A stretch of 64,000 bases of DNA. Source: Bombus terrestris (Eukaryota > Arthropoda > Insecta > Hymenoptera > Apidae). Both the position numbers and the translations under genes were made by a program. A model generated the notes under the pieces. It did no database searches. It had not been told where the DNA came from and saw only the letters and a program-made list of their open reading frames with translations. The stretch spans positions 4,650,001-4,714,000 of the forward strand of contig NC_063269.1 in NCBI RefSeq assembly GCF_910591885.1, written 5' to 3'. Positions 1-10,155 of the stretch are shown piece after piece (the first letter of the stretch is position 1; each line of letters opens with the position of its first letter).

Positions 1-489
1 ATGCATGCACCAACAGTCTTTACAAAATGAATGTCCACATGTTAGAGTAGAAAATTTCTCAGCTGGATATATTGTAACACAAACAGAACATAATCCACCC
101 CTTTGACCCTTTAGTGCTGATAGTGAATCCAATGGAGGTAATGATCTTATTTTTGAATTAATTAATAAACTGGAAGCATTGGTACGATACTTTGCGATGA
201 TGTCTTGTAATGCCCAATTGTGTGCGTGTAATAAAACTTTGGCTAAGGATGGTGTTATATGGAGACTATTACTTAACAACTCTACATCTTCATTTAAAAG
301 TCTTTCCACTTCTTCAATTCTTAAACAATCATATACAGCATATTCAGGATCTCTTCGGCTTTGATCATTATCTATATCATTGTCACCTTCACCATCCCAT
401 GGGTGTACATTATAATAATCTTCATAACCTGGATCTCCGCAATCTGAGTCGGAGCAATCCATTTCAGTGTCATATTCCTCAGTTGTCAT
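1..489 (-). CDS. ari-2: Ariadne-2 RBR-type E3 ubiquitin ligase, N-terminal part (cut by window edge)
   Basis: The first 163 residues are visible, from ATG at 489-487 to the window edge, uninterrupted. Order: an acidic Asp/Glu/Tyr-rich N-terminus; a ubiquitin-associated-like segment at residues 47-105 beginning RRDPEYAVYDCLRIEEVERL and containing SLHITPSLAKVLLHAHNW, which resembles ARIH2; then the start of RING1 with C134, C137, C151, H153, C156 and C159 and the sequence TCGHSFCKDCW. The family (ARIH2/ariadne-2) transfers ubiquitin through a RING1-IBR-Rcat relay and works with neddylated cullin-5 ligases; RING1 binds the E2. The IBR and catalytic domain lie outside the window. An in-frame TGA sits just upstream of the ATG, and TTTATGACAG next to the ATG looks like a 3' splice site, so the 5' UTR is probably split by an intron. 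Ariadne-1 is less likely because of the DPEY-type segment. Confidence 0.85.
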   Translation of the reverse strand, partial: MTTEEYDTEMDCSDSDCGDPGYEDYYNVHPWDGEGDNDIDNDQSRRDPEYAVYDCLRIEEVERLLNEDVELLSNSLHITPSLAKVLLHAHNWALQDIIAKYRTNASSLLINSKIRSLPPLDSLSALKGQRGGLCSVCVTIYPAEKFSTLTCGHSFCKDCWCMH

Positions 490-1976
490 CTGTCATAAAT
501 ATTATATGACTATATTATTCTATTATAAAGAAATATTTTAAATTGCATATTTTACAAGGCTTGCAGTTAATCTATAATTTATGCACATACAGTACATATA
601 TTATTCTTCTCATAACCTTATAATTTTTAGCATTTATTTATAAACATTAAAATATTAAGTGTGTTAATATATGAATAAACAGTGAGAACGTAACAAAGAA
701 GTAATTAAATTACCGCTTCATTAATAAAGGCAACAAAAGATACAAATTTCAACACAAAAGGTTTTCACTAACTATACAGAAACACTAGAGTTTTACAATA
801 CATATTTTCAAATTTTGTACAAATTGTGCAATTATTTAAATAGTTAATTTATTTATGTAACATGAAATGATAATTGGAGGTATTAAAGGTATGGTAGTAG
901 GTTCATCGTTTGATTATTTCTTATTTAAAATGTATTTTTGTGACGTTTGGTAAACATTTTGATGGGATCTCGATTATTGTATTATAATGAGGTGTCTGTT
1001 CATTTTGTTCCATTTACATAGCCCAAAAAACATACCTTTATATTCTTATGTATCAAGAAAAATGCATTGATGCGTTTACTTTGTTAGTTAAATGAAAAAG
1101 TTATTAAAAGGCTTTATTGTAGCCGTTTATGTCAATAGTTACACTGGCGCATGAGTTATGTGTACGTTCTTCCATGTCAGGCGTATGATGTGAACGATGT
1201 TGTAACAGATGATTTCATTTAATCTGAAAGAAGATAAGAATGTCAAAATCACCTGATACAAAACAGCTGAGTTTAACAAAATGCATATATGTTAATTCAT
1301 GCAATATTGTAAAAAATGTGAATAATTTATTTTTAAGTATATATAATATAAATGTATCTCAAAATTTTATTTATGAATGTTAATCATTTTGAGATTCATT
1401 CTTAAAGCAATGAGTATACTTCCTCATCGTACTGTGGAAATTCTAGATAACATTTAGTATATATTCTTTTGAATGATCTATTTATATATTATATTAACAT
1501 TATATTCTCTTATGATCATTATATATGTATATACATAAGTATATATACATCTTGTTCCTATTTTTTAAATATGATTTTATATTTGTATGAATTACATAAG
1601 AATATTAGAAACTTTAATATTAAATATATTGTATAAAAATTCGTATATAAGATAAGAAATGCTACCCTATATTTTAATATGTTGTGTTTTCAAATTATAT
1701 GGAAGTCAAAATAAATACTTTTATAAAGTTAATTCTATTTCAAAAAAAGAGAAAAGGGAGGTAGAAAGAAAGGAAGAATAGAATTATGTAGACTTTTTAT
1801 TTCATAGAGTTAGCTATCTATATGATTCTTATAGTTGGGGACCTAAGTATACATGTACATACTTTCGTATGCCATCATGTGTCGTATTCGTGGTCTCGTT
1901 ATGATCAGCGGTCAAGTGTGTGTTTCTAACCTCTAAGCTTATTTAAAGAATCCAATTATTACGGATTATTGAAATT
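490..1976. promoter_or_regulatory. Divergent intergenic region between ariadne-2 and Dph3
   Basis: About 1.5 kb of AT-rich DNA separates two genes that start in opposite directions, so it must hold both promoters and probably a 5' UTR intron of ariadne-2. I see no open reading frame of interest, no tRNA and no clear TATA box at a fixed distance from either start. It contains short TA-rich runs around 1480-1560. The assignment as a shared promoter region rests on gene orientation only. Confidence 0.5.
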
Positions 1977-2231
1977 ATGTCTGTATATCACGATGAAGTA
2001 GAAATTGAAGATTTTGAGTATGACGAGGACGAAGAAGTATATTACTACCCATGCCCTTGTGGGGATCAGTTTCAAATCTCTAAAGCAGAATTAGCTGCTG
2101 GTGTGGAAGAAGCCACATGTCCTTCGTGCTCTTTGGTTATTAAAGTAATTTACGATAAGGAGACATTTGCAGTTAAACAAGAAGAATTTGTTAAGGATGA
2201 GGAAAAACAGCTTATAATCGAAAAGGTTTGA
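1977..2231 (+). CDS. Dph3: Diphthamide biosynthesis protein 3 (CSL-type zinc finger)
   Basis: A complete single-exon gene of 84 residues. It starts [20 protein letters not shown] and carries the CSL zinc-finger signature: C26-P-C28-G and, further on, C48-P-S-C51-S-L, followed by VIKVIYDK. Length and sequence match DPH3/KTI11 (about 82 residues in human) almost end to end. In the family the protein binds iron or zinc through these four cysteines. It passes electrons to the Dph1-Dph2 radical enzyme in the first step of diphthamide formation on elongation factor 2, and it also supports Elongator-dependent tRNA modification; it acts in cytosol and nucleus. The start is fixed by conservation of the first residues. 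The C-terminal tail after residue 58 is the usual variable part. Its reading frame is intact, unlike the decayed copy that follows. Confidence 0.95.
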   Translation: MSVYHDEVEIEDFEYDEDEEVYYYPCPCGDQFQISKAELAAGVEEATCPSCSLVIKVIYDKETFAVKQEEFVKDEEKQLIIEKV

Positions 2232-2482
2232 GTTATATTGGACGATTTTCTAAGATACTGATACTCTGCATTTTTCATACACACGTTCAAGCTGAACAAA
2301 GTTGGACACACGAACAATGGCCAAAGTATATATATATATATATAATTAATATTATTATTTATATACAATATATTTGTATATAATTACTAGTAGATTTGAA
2401 ACAAATTTTCAAATTGTCCTTAATTCTCTATTATATTGAATATTATTGTTAGAAAATAGAACATGTATAATACAATTATAAT

Positions 2483-3010
2483 GGATAATAACAAAGGAAG
2501 AAGAAATTTTCCACATCAATCAGCATAAAACAATTAAACTCTGCTAAAGTAGAGGTATTGTCACCACCAGTCTGACAACTTCCACCCTTAAAGACAAATA
2601 TCCTCTTTTGAAGTAAAAACATTTGCCCTTTGATATTAATCCAAAAGTGAATTATCTGATGGAATGAAAAGGTTAACAATGTGTTGTTTTTCATAAATAA
2701 AAGAGATACAAAGAAGTATTCAAATAAGAGTATTCAAAGAAGTATTCAAATAATCTTATCACCAAGATCAGGAATAAAAGTAGCTGTGAGAGAATGTTGA
2801 TAGAATTGAAATCTCAGCTGTAAAATCATAAAGGTCTGAAGAAGCCTAAGAAGGAAAAGGAAAAAGAAAGGAGAAGGATGACGGAGGAAAAGAACTGGAC
2901 AAGGAAACGAACAAGGGAATCAATAACATGAATAATTGTATAATTATTCTGATGATGGAGAAGGTTACCACGATGAAAACGATAATTTAGATGATGGACC
3001 TATTTATTAA
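2483..3010 (+). pseudogene. Decayed intronless copy of RNA polymerase III subunit RPC7 (POLR3G/POLR3GL family)
   Basis: Conceptual fragments from all three frames follow the order of an RPC7 protein. SIKQLNSAKVEVLSPPV then QLPPL (2516-2590) matches the N-terminal GKGE..PPPVLQPPPL region. KYPLLK, KHLPFDINPKVNYLME (about 2596-2664) matches the PLE-KPLPL-NYLLELK region. KRDTKKYSNK (about 2699-2728) matches KKDIERYSDRY. MLIELKSQL (2795-2821) and KGLKKPKKEKEKER (2831-2872) follow. The end, YSDDGEGYHDENDNLDDGPI plus Y and TAA (stop at 3008-3010), matches the acidic C-terminus. At least five in-frame stops and several frameshifts break it and no introns are visible, so it is a processed or otherwise dead copy. 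RPC7 is part of the RPC3-RPC6-RPC7 subcomplex that opens Pol III promoters. No working copy is in the window. Identification is from remembered family features, without alignment. Confidence 0.7.
2709..2753. repeat. Short direct repeat inside the RPC7 pseudogene
   Basis: A 19-base unit (caaagaagtattcaaataa) occurs at 2709-2727 and again, identically, at 2735-2753. It duplicates the stretch that encodes the KKYSNK part of the pseudogene, so it arose after the copy lost function or helped to break it. Confidence 0.85.
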
Positions 3011-3369
3011 GATAGTTTTTATAAGAATTGAAAATTTCTCTCTGTTTTCCATTATTGAACTGGATATTTATAAGCTGCTAATTGAGCACTGTATGGCAAT
3101 GTATATGTGTATTTTTTACCGAATTGTGTATATTGATAATAAATTATTTTAGGATACTTAAATAACGGCAAAGTCTTATGCGCTCGCGCGTATTATTTCA
3201 TATTCCTCGGTAATTATGTTTTTTAAGGAAATTAGTATCGAAGGGTGGTGGTGTGGTAGACGGCAGTGTACTAAAAAAAAAGGAAATTAATTTTCCGAAA
3301 CACAATTAAAAGAGTCCAGGGTCAGAGGAAGCGTCGGCGTGTTCTTTATTACGAGTATTTCAATTTCTA

Positions 3370-3415
3370 ATATATAATATATATATTTATATATATATAT
3401 ATATAATATATATAT
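3370..3415. repeat. AT-rich microsatellite
   Basis: An imperfect run of TA dinucleotides broken by TTTA and TAA units. It sits at the border between AT-rich and CpG-rich sequence. Confidence 0.85.
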
Positions 3416-6400
3416 AGCCATAATAATCTGCAATTATTGTAATAAATGATCCTTCTCTACGATGCAATCGGAGAGTAAAAACGCAATTTTGGACGAGAAG
3501 GGGATGCGCAAAAGTACCGTAGTGTTACGTAATGCTTAACATTTACGCTCGCCGTGATAGTTGTTCTTTTGTAACAACCCACGTTAAGTAATCATTCTCA
3601 TTTCCTCTCTTTTGCTTTCGTTCGCAAACAACAAATTTTTACATAGATCATCGTCGGTCCCGGAATGTGCACATTGAGCGTGGGAAGGGAATATGAGAAA
3701 AAAAGAAGACGGTCAGTGATCGCGAAGAAAGAAGTCGGTCTCCTGAAATTTCCAGCCGCTCGTTATCACGTTTTTGTTATTTATTAAATTACGTGCGATA
3801 TTGAAATAGGAGATATTGGGATATCGTTGCCTAAATTTCGGAATCGGGATCGAATGTATAGCGATCGAATCGTTTGCGGTAACGCGACAGGATCGTGGAA
3901 ATTGCGTTTGTATATCTAGATACCATGACTTGGCAGTAAATCGAAGTTAAAAATTTCGCGTATGATTTGAAATTTCTTTAAATTTTTATCTTGAAATATT
4001 TTGCAACGTCTTTCGTATACTTGTAGGGTGTTGATGAAATAACTAGATGTTACATTATAGCAAACGATTCAGATCCGATATTTCATCGACATAACGAGTG
4101 ATTATGTACTTGATCGAAGAAACGCGTACATAGATTTTCGTATGACAAAATATAAACGAAGAAACACGTCATCCGCATACTTTTCTGGCATCGTCGATCA
4201 CGATCGTTCAACTTTGCAGTATTCGTTCGATTTCCCTTACTACTGTCTGTCCTTCTGTTTTGTAAAATACGAGAAATCTTGTCGTGTCGCATTCCTTTGT
4301 TCCAAATAAACCGATCAATGATTTATGTTCTTCCTAAAAAGAAAAAAAAAAGGAAAAGAAAAAGAAAAGTACTAGAAGAAATCGTACGGTTCCTGATTCG
4401 AGATTATTAACGTTTTAAGAAAATCAAGAATCGACCCAATCAGTACCGGATAATCATTCATTCTATTCGTTGTAAAGCATACTCGTCGTCGTTATTTCTG
4501 CGATAATAGTCGATCAGTTACACATGATTCTCTTATTCTGACAAAACAGCCTCTTTGCTTTGCTTCATCCCCTCAGCCTTTTTCGTTTAAATACCATCGT
4601 TGTTCTAACGTCATCTTCTTTCCACCCGCATTGTTTTTTAATAATATACTATATAATGTATATAGACGTATTTATATGTGTTTCGCACAACCTATCTAAG
4701 TATGTATAAGTAGGCATAAAAACTGAGGCGAGAATACAGGCGAAACCCCAAACAGTAATCACTCACGTATTATATTATTTTGTAATTTCTTCCTACTTGT
4801 TTTGAAAGAAAATGATTTCCATGATAGTAGTATCTATCATCAGAGTTTCTACCTAGCCAATTTTTCTTGCATCGTAAAGATCTGTCTCCTAACGTGTTAG
4901 GAGACTATACTTTTACTCCGCGTGCTATCGGCTTTTCTTTTCGATCTTGAATCGTTGGACACAGAAAAAATCCACGTGTCCAGAACGTGGCCAGCACGTT
5001 CACAGGATTTGCCGTTTCTCTTAAGGCCCGTTCGTCGATGGTTTTGCAACTTGTTTTCGACAGTGATAGAATCTGAAATCTGTCCACGCGTGTACGCGAG
5101 AAGAAAGGCTTGGAACGACGAGAAGCGAAGCGTTGATTCGACAGTTTAGGAGGAGAAAACGTTTACGCGAAACAACAAATCGTTCGATCGACTAGAAGGA
5201 AAAGATTATCGTAAACATTCGATCCTCGAACTTCCAAGCCTCTTCCTAGACATAATTCCTTTATGTTTAGACACGCGTAATCATATAGAAATGAAAGAAA
5301 GTTTTATACATATAGTGAATTTCGCCTAACAGAAGGGCGTTGTTGTAGTCTTGCGTAAAATCTTACAAACGGTTCAAGCTCGATGTCCATTGATTATCCA
5401 TCGACATACACGATAAAAACAAATGTATAAAGGTTTGAATTGCTTGATTTCTTCACGGTGTTCGTTAAGTTTTCACCTCGTTCGGAAACAGGAACAATTT
5501 TTGAATACACGGCGGCCAGTTGATAGGTCTGATAGGTCTGGTTTATGAAATTGCGTTTCCTCCGCGTCATGCCGCACGCGTGTCTCGCGACTTTTCTTCC
5601 AGTAAAATATAGCAGTTTATATATATAATAGCCCTACAAGATGGTGGGTGACGTTCTGGAAATCACAGGACAAATCAGCTTCTAAATTCGGATGGGCAGT
5701 GTAAGCTTCTGCGAGGTGCTTCTTCGACATGTTTAAAGCGGCTACGAGCCTCGTCGATCAACGTTTCCGTCTCCGTTTTTATGCGCTTACACCAAACTGT
5801 TCAATGCCTTTCTCTTTCTCCTCTTGCGCTCCCTTCTTCTTTGCTTTTCGATTTAGCAACAAAAACGAAAAAGAAATGGGAACAACATGAAATTCGTCGA
5901 ATCGGTGGCGCTTTCAAAAACCTTCTAACGCACACTTCTAACAAGTGGCAACAAGTAAATATACATTATCACAATCATCGCAATTACGCAATTAGAATAA
6001 TCATCGTAGTAACAGCGCAGTAATAATAATAGTTTGTACAACGCCACTGTTCCGAGTGAATCTCTTAGAAACATTCGACGAACTGTCGTAACAGCGTTAT
6101 TTCAGTTTCTGCTCGTTCTAATTAAATAGTAACTCCAGTTGCAAGGCTATTGCGCGCAGAATGGAATAATTGAGCGCTTATCACAATAGATCGTGTTCAC
6201 CGAAATGGCGAGCGCGTTTAAAACAGCTTCCGACACTTGACACAAGTTCGTTAAACGAAATCTGCTATCGTTCATCGTATTCTGTACAAGAGTCGCTAAA
6301 TTGAACGTCGAAGCTGAGACGGATTTAATACTAAAAGTCACACGTACATGGATATTTGAAAAAATAATGGAACAATTGTCCTTACGATTTAGAAGATAAG

Positions 6401-8220
6401 AAATTCGACCCGGAATATAGATTATAGAATTTGTTTAATAATCCGCCACTGCATCGAAGGTTTCAAGAATAAATAATAAATCTCTGATCAAAGCCACGTA
6501 TTTCCTGTATCATTTTACACGCATTCCATCCAACCGTGTTCGTCTCTGTCGTGAACCAGACAGATCGGTGTAAGCAGACGTAAAGGTTGCTAATTTTTAA
6601 ACGTAACCGAAGGAAAGGAAAGGGATTAATCGAGGGAAAAAAGGGGTAGACGGGATCGTAACTCTCGTAGAAAAGAAAGAAGAAAACCGTGTTTCCGGTA
6701 ATATCGTACCGATAGTCTCATACTGTTTGGAACGACAGCTTAATCAACGATGAATTTCAATATTTTTGCTATTGTGAATAATCATGATCACTTTGGTATT
6801 TTCTGTGAGAAAAACGATGGGATTAGATCAGATCGTTAAAAAATGTCGCGAAAGTAAACAATTTCGAACACGAATGATCTGTCAAATGAGAAACTTTCGA
6901 AGACGTTAGATTGATTCTTTATAGAATTACTTGGATCATTTTCTTCCTTTCGTTTCGTAGAAAGCTACCAATAATTTCATCGAAACGAACAAAAAGGAAA
7001 AGGAAAAGGAAAAGAACTAAAACGATCATCATTGATTGGTTATCGTTGGGTCAACCATTCCCAAAAATGTTAGCCACGATCTTTCGTCGTTATCATGATC
7101 TTTTTTACGCTTTCGTCGAATCCCTCGTCAGTCGTTCATTCAGTAAACTTTTTACCATACGTCTTTTTTTTTCATTTTTTTTTTGTTCATTTTTTTGCCT
7201 TAGTAGTTTTTCTTTATTATTAGAGTATCGTTTATCATATTAATCATTATCATTATACTGCTTCACTACGGTTGGTTGACTCTTGGACGTGGATCTGGAT
7301 GGAGTGTGGTGTACCGGTGTACCAAATGCGCGTGAAAGAGAGAAAAAGCTCCATCGTTTGATTCCTTTCATTTTTTTTTCTTTCTTCTCCGCATTTCTCT
7401 TTCCTCTCCTTCCATCGTCCTCGAAGTGAGAACAAGGGGCTCCTATCTCTCCCCGTAATCACGAAATATGCCTTATCCTGACAGTTCTCGTTTCGGCGTC
7501 ATCCGTTCGGTTTCACCGTCAACTGTTACTTTCTCGAATGATATTGTTGCTCGTATTTGTTGCTTCTTGCGCCTGCTCGCTTTCTTCCCTCAAGACAGGA
7601 GCATGACCCTAGTTATCGAGCCCCGAGCTTGTCAAATTTCTCTCCTCTTTCCTTCTTCGCCTTCGACTAGCTCGAAAGAGAAACGTACGAATGAATTTGT
7701 CATATAAGAAATCAGACGGAATGCAGCGTGCAACGGGAGAATAGCGTTCACCGCTTCTTCCTTCGTCCCGTTTCTCCTTCGGTTTAACAACTTGTTCCGT
7801 AACGATTTCGTAGCTCCGTAATTTCGATGCATTTTTGACTAGCACCAAGTTTCAAATCGTAAATCGAAGCGACGCGTGAAAGCGTGATTTTTACGCGAGA
7901 TTCGAAGGAATTGGCCCTTCGTTTCACCTCGATTCTCGTCGGTTCCCGACGATTTCGATTAATTCGCAAGCACGAATTCTCCTACTCGATTTTCTTTGTT
8001 GTCCTCGGTTGTTCCTTCGATATCTAAATCGTGAACCTCGAGAATTCCTATCATGTGTGAAAAAAACACTACGCCTCACTACAGTAATTCGTTTCGCTTG
8101 CTGGTGGTAGTTTCTATTTGTCAGGCTTCCGGGAAGTTCTTCGTCGTACGATGCTCGATCGTCCTTCAAGAAATTTTCTCGGCAAATTCGCGGAAACATT
8201 AGCGTATATATGTATATAGA

Positions 8221-8249
8221 AAGAGAGAGAAAGAGAGAGAGAGAGAGAG
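8221..8249. repeat. GA dinucleotide microsatellite
   Basis: A nearly pure run of GA units with a few AA interruptions, in non-coding sequence downstream of Mdm1. Confidence 0.9.
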
Positions 8250-9732
8250 GCTAATGATCTTCCTTCAACTAAAAACGTGACAGAAACAAGAAGAGAACGG
8301 ATAATTTTTATAAATTTTTATGAACTTGCAAAGTCGAGGAATGTTAACATTGTGCAGCAATAATGCTTGATTCTGTAAATTTCTTTTAGAACGATCGAGA
8401 ATTCCACGCGGAAATGGAACGAGTTTCCGTTTCCTGGATCGGCAAACGCTCGAAGAAAATTATTTCGTGTTTAAAAGAAACTAACCTTTCCACGGTGCCA
8501 TCGATAATTCAACGGATCTATCGGACGATTAATTTTCTTGCTAAAAATCTTTCTTTCTAAATACATATAGAGCCAGTGATTGAGGAGATGAAAGGTCGAA
8601 CGATCGACGGGAAAGATCCGAGGAATTTTGTCGGTACCGTGATCGTATGATCCGCGAGTGCGATACCCATTAATTGTATACATTCATATTCGTGTATACG
8701 TACGTAATTGTTTTCTGTATATAGACTTATATAAAACGCACGAAGCGGCCGAAGGCTATTATATCCTTCCTTTCTTATTTATAGCGACAAGCCGTATTTT
8801 ATTTCCTCGCGATTCGATTCGCCACGATATTATCTTATTTTCACTTTTATTCTTCGTTCTCTTGTTCTTTTTATCAATGGAAAAAGAATTCGGGCTTAAC
8901 TACGGCAGATCTCTCGAGATCACTTGAAATATCCTAGAAACTTACTGACTCGCGTGTGTTCGTCTAACTGCGTGTCTTTCTATGTGTCGTTTCGTGTAGT
9001 ATCATGTGACATTTTGGTGTATCTATGGGTAACCGAGTATTCGCGTGATCTGTGTGTAGATTGGAAATTCGTTCTTTCGATTCTTCGATCGTCTCAAAGT
9101 CAAGATCGATTTTCGCTTGAATGACTATGATCGCTGTAACTTAACAAATCTTTGCCCGTGTACGCGCGTGTATCGTGTAGATGTGTACATGTATATTCAT
9201 CGAACGCGTGTCTCCCAACTATTCCTCGAGTTTCAACGAGACTGACGCGTTGCCTGCACGCACCGTCTTCGTTCTCGATCGTCTTACGGAGCAGGTGTTC
9301 GTCAATTCTTCTTCGCTACGAGACGTTTCTCCTTCGAGGTACTTTATCGATCGCATTCAAGTACTCGCCTCTAAGCCTGTTTCTCTCCTAAAAAAAATCC
9401 TCTCTAATCATCACGACTCTTCTTCTCGTTCCGGAGACGTCGAACATAAAGAAAGCATCTAGATCTCTCGAGGCTTTTCAGGACGAACGAAGAACGTTCA
9501 ACACGTGATGAGTAAGACGGAAAGGAACCTACGAAATATCTCCTTCCCGCTGAAAAACAACAGGAACGAGCAGACGAACCACGAAAGGAGCTTTCACAGG
9601 AACCTCGTCGAATTATTTCATCTCTTACTCTTCGTTTTCATTCTCTACCTTCGTTTTCCTTCGTTTCTGCTTGCTCCCCCGCTTTCGAGGACGTTAACTA
9701 CTACGTTTATTTATCAGCTTCCTTCGAACGCT

Positions 9733-10155
9733 CTAATTTTCCGAGCTGCTGCCCTTTCCCCAGAATTTATCGAAGCGATTTCGCGCCTTTTCCAGCACCT
9801 CGCTCGCTGCAGAACGTTGTGCGGAGCCTGGAACCACCGTTGGTGCTTCCAGTACGTGATAACCACCACCGCTACTACTTCCTAACCCACCCATGCTACC
9901 TCCACCGCCACCACCGCCCTCGGTGGTACCACCCTGGGGCGATTCAGCTTCTAGGATACGATAACCTTGATGAGGAACCGTAGACGATAACGGTGTCGTC
10001 ATCGTTGTTGTCGTCGCAGGTTGACCAGCTTCTTTCTTTCTATCGTATTCGAAACTCGGATCCTCTAGGCATCTTAAACTCGTCCCAGACACAGGTTTTA
10101 TCGATGGCTCCGGTCTCTGTTGTTCCTTGGGTTCATCTTCGGTACCGTCTGTTTC
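9733..10155 (-). CDS. Mdm1: Mdm1 last coding exon
   Basis: Acceptor CGTTGTAG, then 140 codons and TAG at 9735-9733. It encodes SGTSLRCLEDPSFEYDRKKE, a Gly-rich tract, then EVLEKARNRFDKFWGKGSSS followed by Glu-Asn and the stop. The LEDPSFEYD and KARNRFDKFWGK segments parallel LRDPEFQHN and RAQKRKENFWGK at the end of vertebrate MDM1, which gives the strongest identity evidence. Confidence 0.85.
   Translation of the reverse strand, partial: ETDGTEDEPKEQQRPEPSIKPVSGTSLRCLEDPSFEYDRKKEAGQPATTTTMTTPLSSTVPHQGYRILEAESPQGGTTEGGGGGGGSMGGLGSSSGGGYHVLEAPTVVPGSAQRSAASEVLEKARNRFDKFWGKGSSSEN

Larger units (their letters stand above)
3011..9732. other. Long stretch without a supportable gene; downstream flank of Mdm1
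   Basis: About 6.7 kb between the RPC7 pseudogene and the Mdm1 stop codon. Base composition changes near 3150 from AT-rich to CpG-rich DNA like that inside Mdm1. Small open frames occur on both strands, but none has a recognisable domain or splice-flanked structure. The part next to 9733 should be Mdm1 3' UTR; its extent cannot be fixed because minus-strand poly(A) signals (TTTATT on the plus strand) occur several times, the nearest near 9706. It also holds an AT microsatellite near 3370-3415 and a GA microsatellite at 8221-8249. Confidence 0.5.

Noticed and set aside
2476..2694. 72-codon minus-strand open frame
   Set aside because: It lies antisense to the RPC7 pseudogene, which explains the sequence better.
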